Origin: Novosphingobium aureum
Lineage (GTDB): Bacteria; Pseudomonadota; Alphaproteobacteria; Sphingomonadales; Sphingomonadaceae
DNA length: 64,000 nucleotides
NCBI RefSeq assembly: GCF_015865035.1
Contig: NZ_JADZGI010000002.1
Location: 310,001 to 374,000, forward strand
Direction: 5' to 3'
Position 1 is the stretch's first letter, and the number at the start of each line of letters is the position of its first letter. Made by a program: the position numbers and the translations under genes. This document shows, piece after piece, positions 7,408 to 16,787 of this stretch. The notes beneath the pieces were generated by a model. That model was not told the DNA's origin. It was given only the letters and a program-made list of their open reading frames with translations, and ran no database searches.

Positions 7408-7450
7408 TGCCGGGCCTCTTGCGTCCACGGCCTTGAACTGACCGTGAACC

Positions 7451-7618
7451 TTACTTGATCTTGGCTTCCTTGAACTCGACGTGCTTGCGCACGACGGGAT
7501 CGTACTTGCGGAAGTTCATCTTCTCGGTCGTGTTCCGGGGATTCTTCTTCGTGACGTAGAAAAATCCGGTGTCAGCGGTCGAGACAAGACGGATCTTGAC
7601 GGTTGCGGGCTTCGCCAT
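7451..7618 (-). CDS. rpmG: 50S ribosomal protein L33
   Basis: A 55-residue basic ribosomal protein. MAKPATVKIRLVSTADTG and YVTKKNPRNTTEKMNFRKYD are the classic L33 sequence. This copy lacks the CxxC zinc pairs, so it is the zinc-independent form. A longer in-frame upstream extension is not part of the protein. Confidence 0.97.
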   Translation of the reverse strand: MAKPATVKIRLVSTADTGFFYVTKKNPRNTTEKMNFRKYDPVVRKHVEFKEAKIK

Positions 7619-7671
7619 GGCGGTTTCCTGTATCTCTCGTTTCAGCCGCCCTGGCAGGCCGGCATGGGAGT

Positions 7672-7704
7672 TGAAAAACATCGGGCGGCATCGAGACGCC
7701 GCCC
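7672..7704 (-). terminator. Terminator downstream of ppk2
   Basis: GGGCGGC (7683-7689) and GCCGCCC (7698-7704) form a 7-bp stem with an 8-base loop. The minus strand continues GATGTTTTT. It lies between ppk2 and rpmG. Confidence 0.55.
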
Positions 7705-7761
7705 TTCAAGGCTGCGGCCCATGCGCGATCGGCCGCTTCGAGTCAAGCGAAAGGGGGCCGA

Positions 7762-8544
7762 TCAGGCCGACTTGAACGCAGGGATCGGCTTGAGAACGCC
7801 GAATTCCTCCTTCAGGGGCGCATGACCCAGCGGGGGGAAGTCGAGTTCGGGCGGCTCGATGTAGGTGTCGGGGAGCCGGTCGAGGAAATCGCGAATCAGC
7901 GTCAGGCGCCCCAGCTTCTGGTCGTTGAAGTCGACCAGCGTCCACGGGGCATGATCGCTGTGCGTCGCCGCGATCATCGCCTCGCGCGCATCGGTATAGG
8001 CCTGGTACTTGTCCCGGGCAGCCAGATCGACCGGGGAGAGCTTCCAGCGCTTGAGCGGTTCGTCCAGCCGTTCGCGCAGGCGCTCTTCCTGCATCTCCTG
8101 ATCGCAGGTCAGCCAGTACTTGAACACCAGCATGCCATCATCGACGAGCGAACGTTCGAACACCGGGGCCTCGCGCAGGAAGCGCTCGACCTGGTCCTCG
8201 CTGGCATAGCCCATCACCTTCTCGACGCCGGCGCGGTTGTACCACGAGCGGTCGAACAGGACGACCTCGCCGCTGGCCGGCAGGTGCGGAACGAAGCGCT
8301 GGAAATACCACTGGCTCTGCTCGCGCTCGCTCGGAGCGGGCAGCGCGACGATGCGGCATTGGCGCGGATTGAGCCTGCCCGCCAGCGCCTTGATCGCCCC
8401 GCCCTTGCCGGCGGTGTCGCGTCCCTCGAACAGAACGACGATGCGCTGGCCGGTCACCCGTGCCCAGCGGGCCATGGCGACGAGTTCGGCCTCCATCGGC
8501 TCAAGAGCGGCTTCGTATGCCTTGCGCTTGAGCCGTTTCACCAT
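7762..8544 (-). CDS. ppk2: Polyphosphate kinase 2 family protein
   Basis: A 260-residue PPK2-type nucleotide phosphotransferase that uses polyphosphate to phosphorylate nucleotides. Walker A is FEGRDTAGKGGAI (about residues 39-51). The lid and Walker B region follow as VVLFDRSWYNRAGVEKVMG (about 94-112). Other family landmarks are KYWLTCDQEMQEERL and DKYQAYTDARE. A single PPK2 domain means class I or III; substrate preference (ADP or AMP) cannot be read off. It lies 16 bases downstream of uppP, possibly cotranscribed. Confidence 0.9.
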   Translation of the reverse strand: MVKRLKRKAYEAALEPMEAELVAMARWARVTGQRIVVLFEGRDTAGKGGAIKALAGRLNPRQCRIVALPAPSEREQSQWYFQRFVPHLPASGEVVLFDRSWYNRAGVEKVMGYASEDQVERFLREAPVFERSLVDDGMLVFKYWLTCDQEMQEERLRERLDEPLKRWKLSPVDLAARDKYQAYTDAREAMIAATHSDHAPWTLVDFNDQKLGRLTLIRDFLDRLPDTYIEPPELDFPPLGHAPLKEEFGVLKPIPAFKSA

Positions 8545-8560
8545 GGAAGCCCCCTCTCCG

Positions 8561-9373
8561 TCAGCCCTGCGCCAGCAGCACCAGCGCCAGCGTACCCGCG
8601 ACGATACGATACCAGGCGAAGGGCGAGAAGCCCGAACGGCTGACGAAGGCCATGAACGCCTTGATCACGACCAGCGCGACGATGAAGGAGACGACGAAGC
8701 CGATCGCGATCTCGCCCCAGCCGACCGGGCCCGATCCCGCCATCAGCGCATCGCGTGCGCCCCACAGTTCGAGCGTGGTCGCGCCCATCATCGTGGGAAC
8801 GGCGAGGAAGAAGCTGAATTCGGCTGCGGTGCGACGCTCCACGCCCATCGCCAGCGCCCCCATGATCGTGGCGCCCGAACGGCTGACGCCGGGAACCATC
8901 GCAAGGCACTGCGCAAGCCCGACGCCCACGCACTGGCGCGCGGGCAGTTCGGCGACCCCGGTGAGCGGGCCGGGCTTGGCGATACGCTCGATCACCAGAA
9001 TGGCGATGCCACCGATGATCAGGGCCCAGCCCACGACGTTGGGCGAACCGAGCAGGATGTCGATATAGTCCTTGAGCGCGAGCCCGAGGACAGCCGAGGG
9101 GATGAAGGCAAGCAGCACGTTGCGCACGAAGCGCAGCGAGACCGGCTCGAACTTGAGCAGGCCGGTACCGACCGCCCAGAAGGTGCGCCAGAACTGCACG
9201 ATCACGGCGAGGATCGCACCGAGCTGGATGACGATGTTGAAGGTGGACCACTGCGCCGCGTCGTAACCGAACAGTCGCGTGGCGAGGATGAGGTGTCCCG
9301 TCGAAGAAACCGGGAGAAACTCGGTGAGGCCCTCGACGATGCCGAGGAGAATAGCTGTAAGTGTAAGATCCAT
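8561..9373 (-). CDS. uppP: Undecaprenyl-diphosphatase
   Basis: A 270-residue inner-membrane enzyme (BacA/UppP) that dephosphorylates undecaprenyl pyrophosphate, recycling the carrier lipid for peptidoglycan. Signatures: EGLTEFLPVSSTGHL (about 14-28) and the second motif PGVSRSGATI (about 160-170), with about eight hydrophobic helices. The length is normal. Elevated UppP activity gives bacitracin tolerance in other bacteria. Confidence 0.95.
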   Translation of the reverse strand: MDLTLTAILLGIVEGLTEFLPVSSTGHLILATRLFGYDAAQWSTFNIVIQLGAILAVIVQFWRTFWAVGTGLLKFEPVSLRFVRNVLLAFIPSAVLGLALKDYIDILLGSPNVVGWALIIGGIAILVIERIAKPGPLTGVAELPARQCVGVGLAQCLAMVPGVSRSGATIMGALAMGVERRTAAEFSFFLAVPTMMGATTLELWGARDALMAGSGPVGWGEIAIGFVVSFIVALVVIKAFMAFVSRSGFSPFAWYRIVAGTLALVLLAQG

Positions 9374-9480
9374 CAGGGACGAAGGTCATGCAGCACGTGG
9401 CGGGCAAGTCAACCCGACACGCGCTGCACTGCAAAAAAATCCCTTCGAAACGGGTTCGAAACCGTTCCGCCTGCTGGTTT

Positions 9481-11622
9481 TTACCAGATCCGGACGCGGT
9501 CTTCCGGAGCCAGATAGAGGTCTTCGCCGGGCTTCACGTCGAAGGCCTTGTACCACTCGTCGAAGTTACGCACGATGCCGTTGATGCGGTAGTGCGGCGG
9601 CGAGTGCGGATCGGTGACGAGGTACTGGCGCGCCTGCTCCTCGCGCACCTTGCTGCGCCACACCTGCGCCCAGCCCATGAAGAAGCGCTGGTCTCCGGTG
9701 AAGCCGTCGATGACCGGCGCTTCCTTGCCATTCAATGACATCTTGTAGGCGCGGTAAGCGAGGCTGAGGCCACCAAGATCGCCGATGTTCTCGCCCATGG
9801 TCAGCTTGCCGTTGACGCAGGTCTGGCCATCGTCGAACGGGCACAGCGCATTGTACTGCTTCTCGAGCGCGTCCTGCAGCTTCTGGAAGTTGGCCTTGTC
9901 GCTGGCGGTCCACCAGTCGCGCATGTTGCCGGTACCGTCCGACTTCGAGCCCTGGTCATCGAAGCCGTGGCCCATCTCGTGGCCGATCACCGCGCCGATC
10001 GCACCGTAGTTCACGGCCGGGTCGGCGGTGAGGTTGAAGAACGGCGGCTGCAGGATCGCGGCCGGGAACACGATCTCGTTCATCGTCGAATTGTAGTAGG
10101 CGTTGACCGTCTCGGGGAGCATGCCCCACTCGCTGCGATCGACCGGCTCGCCGATGCGGTTCATCTGGAAATCGCTTCCCCACTTGCCCGCGGCCATCAT
10201 GTTGCCGAGCGGATCGGTCGCCGAGAAGGTCAGACCCTCGTAGGTCTTGAACTCGTCGGGAGCACCGATCTTGGGCGTGAAGGCATCGAGCTTGGCCTTG
10301 GCTTCCTTGCGGGTCTCGGGCCCCATCCACGAGAGGTCCTGAAGGTTCGCCGCCATCGCCTTGCGCAAGTTGGCGACGAGCGCTTCCATCGCGGCCTTCT
10401 GTTCGGGCGGATAGTACTTTTCGGCGTAGATCTTGCCGACCAGTTCACCCGCCATGCCCTCGACCGCACTGACGCCGCGCTTCCAGCGAGCGCGCTGCTC
10501 GGGCTGGCCGGTCAGCGTGGTGCCGTAGAATGCGAAAGTCGCATCGTCGATGTCGCTGGGCAGCACCGAGGAGTGGCTGCGCAGGAACGCGGCGGCGAGC
10601 CAGGCCTGCCAGGTGGCGACGGGGACGTCGCTGACCATCTTGGCGACGGCGGGCATGCCCGGGCCGAACAGCGCAGGCACCTTGGCCGGCTCGATCTTGG
10701 CGGCCTGCAGCTCCTCAGCGCTCGGCGGCATCTCGCTCACCAGCACGTAATCCGCCTTGTCGGCACCCATCGTGCCGAGGAAGGTCGAGATAACGCCCGG
10801 CGCACCGAGCGCCTCGAACTCGGACATCGAGAGCTTGTTGTAGGTCAGGTCGCGGTTGCGGCCTGCCGCGCGGTCCCAGTCGGCCTGCGCCAACTGGGTC
10901 TCGAGCGAGAGCACCGCCTTGGCGGCTGCGGCAGGATCGGCATAACCAGCCTTGCCCAGCACGAACGTGAGATACTCGACGTACTTCTCGCGCAGCATGC
11001 GCGAGCGCTCGTCGGTCTTGAGGTAGTAGTTGCGATCGGGCAGTCCCAGCCCCGAGACATACGTGCGCAGCGCGTAGATCTCGCTCTGCTTGGGATCGCC
11101 GCTGACATAGGCACCGATCGGCGAAGCAAAGCCGGGCGTACCGAAGAGCGTCGCGAGATCGGTCGCGTTCTTCGCCGCGAAGATGCGGTTCAGGTAGGGC
11201 TGCGCAGGCGCCATTCCGGCAGCGTTGATCGCATCGGTATCCATGAATGCCGAGTAGGCAGCCGCGACGCGGGCCGCGTCACTGCCGGCGGCGGGCTTGC
11301 TGGCCAGCAGATCGTCCATGATCGTGTGCAGGCGCTGCTGCGACAGCTCGCTCAGCTCGATGAACGAGCCCCAGCGGGTGCGGTCGGCGGGAAGCTCGAC
11401 AGTGGCATTCCACTTGCCGTTGACGAATTCGTCGAAATCATCGCCCGGCTTCACGGACTCGTCGATCCACTGCGTCTGCACGCCGAAATCGCCCCAGTCG
11501 GTCGAGACCGTCGCGGTCGCACCATCTGCATCGGCAGCCATGGCGGTCGAAGTGGAGAGGCTCATAACGATTGCGGACATGCTCGCAGCCGCGGCGAACG
11601 CGCGCGTTTTGAATTTGCTCAT
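9481..11622 (-). CDS. M13 family (neprilysin/PepO-like) zinc metallopeptidase
   Basis: A 713-residue exported peptidase. The signal peptide is about residues 1-29 (MSKFKTRAFAAAASM to STAMA). The zinc site is HEMGHGFDDQG (HExxH, about residue 548) with the third ligand in ENIGDLGGLSLAY about 60 residues later. Upstream are the M13 signatures VNAYYNSTMNEIVFPA and NYGAIGAVIGHE, and the C-terminus ends EDRVRIW as in this family. The start at 11622 has AAGGG upstream; an ATG further 5' lacks one. It probably digests peptides in the periplasm. Confidence 0.93.
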   Translation of the reverse strand: MSKFKTRAFAAAASMSAIVMSLSTSTAMAADADGATATVSTDWGDFGVQTQWIDESVKPGDDFDEFVNGKWNATVELPADRTRWGSFIELSELSQQRLHTIMDDLLASKPAAGSDAARVAAAYSAFMDTDAINAAGMAPAQPYLNRIFAAKNATDLATLFGTPGFASPIGAYVSGDPKQSEIYALRTYVSGLGLPDRNYYLKTDERSRMLREKYVEYLTFVLGKAGYADPAAAAKAVLSLETQLAQADWDRAAGRNRDLTYNKLSMSEFEALGAPGVISTFLGTMGADKADYVLVSEMPPSAEELQAAKIEPAKVPALFGPGMPAVAKMVSDVPVATWQAWLAAAFLRSHSSVLPSDIDDATFAFYGTTLTGQPEQRARWKRGVSAVEGMAGELVGKIYAEKYYPPEQKAAMEALVANLRKAMAANLQDLSWMGPETRKEAKAKLDAFTPKIGAPDEFKTYEGLTFSATDPLGNMMAAGKWGSDFQMNRIGEPVDRSEWGMLPETVNAYYNSTMNEIVFPAAILQPPFFNLTADPAVNYGAIGAVIGHEMGHGFDDQGSKSDGTGNMRDWWTASDKANFQKLQDALEKQYNALCPFDDGQTCVNGKLTMGENIGDLGGLSLAYRAYKMSLNGKEAPVIDGFTGDQRFFMGWAQVWRSKVREEQARQYLVTDPHSPPHYRINGIVRNFDEWYKAFDVKPGEDLYLAPEDRVRIW

Positions 11623-11785
11623 GAAACACCCTTTGCTCGGGCCGGAAACCCGGTTGCGTCGATTGAACGAAGTCAATCAATTCGCCGCAACATAATTGCA
11701 GCTTGCCGCAATGCCAGAGCTAAAATGTCGTTTGCAGATGCGAGTCTACGCTTCGTCGAAGTGCCGTAACCCGCGTGAGGCGCAC

Positions 11786-13687
11786 TCAGACCTTGTCAGC
11801 CCTCGCTGCATCGAACTGCGCCGCGTCGAACTGGAGCGCCGCCAGGCGCGCATAGAGCCCGCCCGCCTGCGCGAGCGATTCGTGCGTGCCCTGTTCGACG
11901 ATCTGGCCCCCGTCCATCACCACGATCCGGTCGGCCTTGCGCACGGTCGAGAGGCGGTGCGCGATGACCAGCGTGGTCCGATCCTGCATCAGATGCTCGA
12001 GCGCATCCTGCACGAGCCGCTCGCTTTCGGCGTCGAGCGCGCTGGTCGCCTCGTCGAGCAGCAGGATCGGCGAGTCGCGCAAGAGGGCGCGGGCAATCGC
12101 GATGCGCTGGCGCTGACCGCCCGACAGACGCGCCCCGTCCTCGCCGAGGAAAGTGTCGAGACCCTCGGGTAGCTGCGAAAGAAAGCCCTGGGCATTGGCC
12201 GCGCGTGCAGCCTCCCAGATCGCCTCGTCGCTGGCGTCCGGCTTGCCGTAACGCAAGTTCTCGCGGGCGCTGGCAGCGAACAGCACGCCTTCCTGCGGCA
12301 CCAGCGCGATACGTGCGCGCACCTGGGCCGGATCGGTCGAGGTCAGCGGCACGCCGTCGATCTTGATCGCGCCGCCCTGCGGGTCGTAGAAACGCTCGGC
12401 GAGCTGGAACAGGGTCGACTTGCCCGCCCCCGAAGGGCCGACGATGGCGACAGTCTCGCCCGGCTCGACGGTAAGGTTGAAATCGACCAGCGCAGCCACG
12501 TCAGGGCGTGCCGGATAGCGGAAGGTGACCTTCTCGAACGCGATCTTGCCGCGTCCCGGCTCAGGCATGGCCTGAGCGCGCGCCGGGGCCGCGATCGCAG
12601 GACGCTCGGCCAGCAGTTCGGCAAGACGGCTGGCCGCGCCCGCTCCGCGCACGAGATCGCCGTAGACCTCGGTCAGCGAGCCGAAGGCCCCCGCAACGAT
12701 GCCCGCGGTAACGACGAAAGCCGCGATGGTGCCGCCGGTGATTGTGCCCTCGGCAACGCCGATCGCACCGCGCCACATGATCGCGGTGATCGCACCGAAG
12801 ATCAGGAACATGAGAACGCCCGTCATCACCGCGCGGATGTGGATGCGCTGGCGTCCGGTCTCGAAGGTGCTCTCGACCGCACCGGCGAAGCGCCCGGCCT
12901 CGCGTCCTTCCTGGTTGAAGGCCTGGACCACGCGCAGCGCGCCGAGGACCTCCGAGGTCATCGCGCCGATATCGGCGACGCGGTCCTGGCTCTTGCGGGC
13001 GACTGCACGCAAGCGCCTGCCGAACACCGTGATCGGCAGGATCACCAGCGGGATCGCTATGAGCAGGCCCGCCGTCAGCATCGGCGCGAGCGCGAAGAGA
13101 TAGATCACCCCGCCGATCGCCATGATCACGTTGCGCAGCGCGACCGAGACGGTCGATCCGACGACCTGCTCGATCACCGCGGTGTCCGCGGTCATGCGCG
13201 AGGCGATTTCCTTGGGGCTGTTCTCCTCGAAGAACGAGGGCGCGAGGCTGAGCAGGTGCGATTGCACGCGAAGGCGAATGTCGGCGATGACCCGCTCGCC
13301 CAGCCAGGACACCGAGTAGTACCGGATGGCGGTCGCGACCGCGAGCACGACCACGACGCCAAGCAGCATCAGGAACCAGTTGCGGATCACGCCATGATCG
13401 GCGCCTTGCGCGAAACCCTGGTCGATGACCTGCCGGAAGCCGTAGGGGATGGCGAGCGTCGAGGTTGCCGTGGTGAGCAGCGCGAGGCCGGCGGTGACCA
13501 TGCGCCCGGGGTAGTTGAACAGCTCGCGCCAGACCATCGCCAGCGGGCGAAGGCTGCGCTTGCTCTTGCCGGACGCGGCATCCTCGCCGGTCTGGGGAGC
13601 GTCGGGCGACGTCTCCTGCGAAGAGGGGCTCGTCTGATCGACGGTTTCGGGTGCGAGAGGTTCGGCCTGGCCGTTGCGGGCGTCCAT
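11786..13687 (-). CDS. ABC transporter, fused transmembrane and ATPase domains (MsbA-like)
   Basis: A 633-residue half-transporter. The polar N-terminal extension (about 1-50) is followed by six transmembrane helices (about 60-340) and an ATPase domain (about 375-615). Walker A is GPSGAGKST (near 417), the signature is LSGGQRQR (near 520) and Walker B is ILLLDEATSALD. The layout fits lipid or drug exporters (MsbA/LmrA group). The substrate is unknown. No LPS genes adjoin it. Confidence 0.85.
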   Translation of the reverse strand: MDARNGQAEPLAPETVDQTSPSSQETSPDAPQTGEDAASGKSKRSLRPLAMVWRELFNYPGRMVTAGLALLTTATSTLAIPYGFRQVIDQGFAQGADHGVIRNWFLMLLGVVVVLAVATAIRYYSVSWLGERVIADIRLRVQSHLLSLAPSFFEENSPKEIASRMTADTAVIEQVVGSTVSVALRNVIMAIGGVIYLFALAPMLTAGLLIAIPLVILPITVFGRRLRAVARKSQDRVADIGAMTSEVLGALRVVQAFNQEGREAGRFAGAVESTFETGRQRIHIRAVMTGVLMFLIFGAITAIMWRGAIGVAEGTITGGTIAAFVVTAGIVAGAFGSLTEVYGDLVRGAGAASRLAELLAERPAIAAPARAQAMPEPGRGKIAFEKVTFRYPARPDVAALVDFNLTVEPGETVAIVGPSGAGKSTLFQLAERFYDPQGGAIKIDGVPLTSTDPAQVRARIALVPQEGVLFAASARENLRYGKPDASDEAIWEAARAANAQGFLSQLPEGLDTFLGEDGARLSGGQRQRIAIARALLRDSPILLLDEATSALDAESERLVQDALEHLMQDRTTLVIAHRLSTVRKADRIVVMDGGQIVEQGTHESLAQAGGLYARLAALQFDAAQFDAARADKV

Positions 13688-13946
13688 TCGCGGGGCCTTA
13701 CAACCTCATCCCGCTCAGGGGAAGTGCGCAGGAGGCTGCACATCACAGGTCTCGCCCATCCGCGCGCGGTAGCGCCCTCTGTTGCGACGATCAGGCAGGG
13801 CCGACCCTGGGAACAATTTCCCGGTCGTGATCGATCCTATATCGCTCACTATTCGGAAATGCCGCATTGCACCTGCACGCTTTAGCCACCAGATACGGGC
13901 AAACTCGCAGGCAACGAGCGGCCGAGCCGCGCTCTGGAGACACGTC

Positions 13947-15212
13947 TTGCTTTACAACGCTTACGAATTGCAGCGCACCATGCTCAGCGGCGCCGCGGCA
14001 TGGGCCTCGGTTGGTGCGGAGATGCTGACTAATCCCGCCCTTCCCATGGGTTACTTCGGCCTGGGCCCGGTCATGGCATCCGCGCTCGACGTCTTCGCCC
14101 ACGCCACCGCGCCGCGCGGCAAGCCCGATTTCGACATCGAGACCGTCGAGGTCGCGGGCAAGGATCATGCGATCACCGAATCGATCGTGCTGCACCGCCC
14201 CTTCGGCAACCTGCTGCGCTTCGAGCGCGACGATCTTCCCGCCGATGCGCCGCGTCTGCTGGTGGTCGCGCCGATGAGCGGACACTACGCCACACTGCTG
14301 CGCGGAACGGTCGCGCGCATGCTCGAATCGAGCGTCGTCTACCTGACCGACTGGGCCGATGCCAAGATGGTGCCGCAAAGCGCGGGCCGCTTCGATCTCG
14401 ACGACTACATCGATTACCTGATCGACTTTCTCGATCACATCGGCCCAGGCGCGCACGTGCTCGCCGTGTGCCAGCCTTCGGTTCCGGCCTATGCCGCCGC
14501 CGCGGTGATGGGCAAGCACAAGCATCCGTGCCGCCCGGCGACGCTCACCATGATGGGCGGACCGATCGACACCCGCGAGGCGCCCACCAGCGTCAACGAC
14601 GTGGCGATGAACCAGCCGCTCTCGTGGTTCGAACACAACGTGGTCGCGACGGTTCCGCTCACCTACCCTGGCGCTGGCCGCCGTGTGTACCCCGGCTTCC
14701 TGCAGCTCGCCGGCTTCATGGCGATGAACCTGGGCAACCACATGATGAGCCACTACGGCATGTTCAAGCATCTCGTCGAAGGCGATGGCGAGAGCGCGGC
14801 TGCCACCAAGGCCTTCTACGACGAGTACCGCGCGGTCTGCGACATGACCGCCGACTTCTACCTGCAGACGGTCGAGCACGTGTTCCAGAAGCACTCGCTG
14901 CCCAAGGGCGAATTCGTCCATCGCGGCGAGGTGATCGACCTTGGCGCGATCCGCGACACCGCCCTGCTCGCGGTCGAGGGCGAGAAGGACGACATCTCGG
15001 GCATCGGCCAGACCCGCGCCGCGCTGCACCTCGCGCCCAACCTGCCCGAGACCAAGAAGAAGTACTATCTCGCCGAGAGCGTGGGCCACTACGGCATCTT
15101 CAATGGCTCTAAGTGGCGCACCCGCATCGCTCCGGTGCTCGAGGACTGGATGCGCGAGCACGGGGCGAAACCGGCGAAGTCGGCGAAGAGCGCTGCGGCA
15201 AAGTCGGCCTGA
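13947..15212 (+). CDS. phaZ: Intracellular polyhydroxyalkanoate depolymerase
   Basis: A 421-residue intracellular PHA depolymerase that mobilises stored polyester. The catalytic cysteine lies in LAVCQPSVP (Cys175), the form used by intracellular PhaZ enzymes instead of a serine lipase box. The acid and histidine partners are expected in LLAVEGEKDDISG and GHYGIFNG. The N-terminus reads LYNAYELQR as in the family, and the start is a TTG at 13947 with GGAGA six bases upstream. The C-terminus carries a short Lys/Ala-rich tail (AKPAKSAKSAAAKSA). It complements phaC and the phasin at 32-35 kb. Confidence 0.92.
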   Translation: MLYNAYELQRTMLSGAAAWASVGAEMLTNPALPMGYFGLGPVMASALDVFAHATAPRGKPDFDIETVEVAGKDHAITESIVLHRPFGNLLRFERDDLPADAPRLLVVAPMSGHYATLLRGTVARMLESSVVYLTDWADAKMVPQSAGRFDLDDYIDYLIDFLDHIGPGAHVLAVCQPSVPAYAAAAVMGKHKHPCRPATLTMMGGPIDTREAPTSVNDVAMNQPLSWFEHNVVATVPLTYPGAGRRVYPGFLQLAGFMAMNLGNHMMSHYGMFKHLVEGDGESAAATKAFYDEYRAVCDMTADFYLQTVEHVFQKHSLPKGEFVHRGEVIDLGAIRDTALLAVEGEKDDISGIGQTRAALHLAPNLPETKKKYYLAESVGHYGIFNGSKWRTRIAPVLEDWMREHGAKPAKSAKSAAAKSA

Positions 15213-15231
15213 ACCCGATACCCGGCAAATC

Positions 15232-15269
15232 GAAGAGGGCGCCGCGTCACCTGACCCCGCGCCCTCTTC
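15232..15269 (+). terminator. Hairpin downstream of phaZ
   Basis: A perfect 11-bp stem, GAAGAGGGCGC/GCGCCCTCTTC (15232-15242/15259-15269), 20 bases past the phaZ stop. The U-run is poor. Confidence 0.5.
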
Positions 15270-15369
15270 CGCTTCCAGCTTGCCTGCTGGCGGCAGGACG
15301 CGCCGAAACGGCGACCGGAGCGCGCCCGAGGCTCTGGTACTGGCCCCGGCGAAGTGATATGGTCACATC

Positions 15370-16008
15370 ATGAAGAACCTTTGGGGTCGTCGCGAATTCA
15401 TCACTGGTGCCATGGCGCTTGGCGCGGGCATGGCCCTGCCCGGGCGTGCTCTTGCGGCAAGCATCGGTGCAACCCCTGCTTCCACCACGCCTTACGAACG
15501 CCGCATCCTCGATGTTGCCGCGCAGCAGCTGCAGCGCGTCGGCGACGCTGTGTGGCGGCGCGATCTGGTCGGCATCGCCGATTTCGCCCAACCCTCGTGG
15601 AAGCCGCGACTGCATTTCGCCAACCTCGAGAACGGCTCGGTCCGCTCGTTCCTGCTCGCGCACGGACGCGGCTCGGACCCGGGCCATAGCGGCTGGCTGC
15701 AGAACTTCTCGAACCGCCCGGGTTCGCTCGCGACCTCGCGCGGCGCGTTCCTGACGGCCGAGTGGTATAAGGGAAAATACGGAACCTCGATCCGCCTGCT
15801 CGGCCTCGACGAGGACAACTCTATGGCGCTCGATCGCGCGATCGTCATGCACCCGGCCTGGTACGTCGACACTGCCATGATCGACAAGTGGGGCAAGCTG
15901 GGCCGCAGCGAGGGGTGCTTCGCAATGAGTGAAAGCAACTTCAACGAAGCCTTGTGGCACCTTTCGGGCGGACGACTGCTCTACGCGGATCGCATCGGCG
16001 AAGGCTGA
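15370..16008 (+). CDS. Murein L,D-transpeptidase catalytic domain family protein
   Basis: A 212-residue exported protein. A Tat-like signal (GRREFITGAMALGAGMALPG) is followed by a YkuD_2-type domain. The catalytic motif is GRSEGCFAMS near the C-terminus (Cys about residue 184), with the upstream His in AIVMHPAWYVD. These enzymes act on peptidoglycan stem peptides in the periplasm. Exact activity (cross-linking or carboxypeptidase-like) is not deducible. It is transcribed alone. Confidence 0.85.
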   Translation: MKNLWGRREFITGAMALGAGMALPGRALAASIGATPASTTPYERRILDVAAQQLQRVGDAVWRRDLVGIADFAQPSWKPRLHFANLENGSVRSFLLAHGRGSDPGHSGWLQNFSNRPGSLATSRGAFLTAEWYKGKYGTSIRLLGLDEDNSMALDRAIVMHPAWYVDTAMIDKWGKLGRSEGCFAMSESNFNEALWHLSGGRLLYADRIGEG

Positions 16009-16045
16009 GCGCGGCAAGCTCAACCTTTCACAAATATTTCTACAA

Positions 16046-16073
16046 TATAATCAACCACCTGTTGGACAGGTGG
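16046..16073 (+). promoter_or_regulatory. -10 element and palindromic operator of the TetR gene
   Basis: A perfect TATAAT (16046-16051) is followed directly by the palindrome CCACCTGT-TGG-ACAGGTGG (16055-16073). The predicted start site falls inside the palindrome. The arrangement suggests autorepression by the TetR protein encoded 26 bases downstream. Confidence 0.6.
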
Positions 16074-16098
16074 CAACCTCGGTGATACGGGCGCGCAA

Positions 16099-16746
16099 AT
16101 GACGCCTGACCTTCTGGATCTCAAGACCGACGCCCCCACCGATGCCCGCCAGATCCGGTCGCGAAAGGCGCTTCACGCAGCCCTCCTGTCCTTGCTGACC
16201 GAACGCCCCTTCGACCAGCTCACCGTGCGTGAGATCACCAAGCGCGCAGGGACCGGCTACGCTACTTTCTTCCGTCACTTCCAGACACGCGAAGCGCTTC
16301 TGGCCGACATCGCGATCGGACAGATTTCCGAGCTGCTGGACTTGATCCTGCCCACGCTGCGCCACGAGAGCGGCGAGCAGGCCATCCATCGCCTGTGCAC
16401 TTTCGTCGAGGAAAACGAGAGCCTGTGGCGTGCCCTGTTGACCGGCGGCGCAGCCGACATCGTGCGTGCGCAAGTGCTGCGTCAGGCCCGCACCTGCAGC
16501 GACCGCGTGTCCGCCACCGCGCCGGGCATTCCCGCAGAGCTGGCCCTGACCCACGCCGTCAGCGCGACGATCGAGGTTCTGGCCTGGTGGCTACGTGCGA
16601 CCCGCAGCAGCAACGCCGGGCAGGTGCCCGATGCAAGCACCGTGCAAGCACCGGATCAGCGGCACGATGCCATGCAGGTTGCCTCGATCCTGCAGCGCAT
16701 GGTAGTCGCTCCGGTTATCGGCGACAGCGCGCCCCCGGCGGCCTGA
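16099..16746 (+). CDS. TetR/AcrR family transcriptional regulator
   Basis: A 215-residue repressor-type protein. The N-terminal HTH (about 32-62) reads LTVREITKRAGTGYATFFRHF, the standard TetR form, with a divergent ligand-binding domain after it. A palindrome at 16055-16073 overlapping its own start site is the probable operator. It is followed after 41 bases by xdhC and mocA on the same strand, so it may control molybdenum-hydroxylase maturation. The ligand is unknown. Confidence 0.85.
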   Translation: MTPDLLDLKTDAPTDARQIRSRKALHAALLSLLTERPFDQLTVREITKRAGTGYATFFRHFQTREALLADIAIGQISELLDLILPTLRHESGEQAIHRLCTFVEENESLWRALLTGGAADIVRAQVLRQARTCSDRVSATAPGIPAELALTHAVSATIEVLAWWLRATRSSNAGQVPDASTVQAPDQRHDAMQVASILQRMVVAPVIGDSAPPAA

Positions 16747-16787
16747 TCAGGGGAACCTGCGCCCTGTCCCGGACTTACGGGACGGAC

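Noticed and set aside
9420..9480. Possible terminator downstream of the M13 peptidase
   Set aside because: T-rich on the minus strand, but I could not define a clean stem; the arms are only about five bases.
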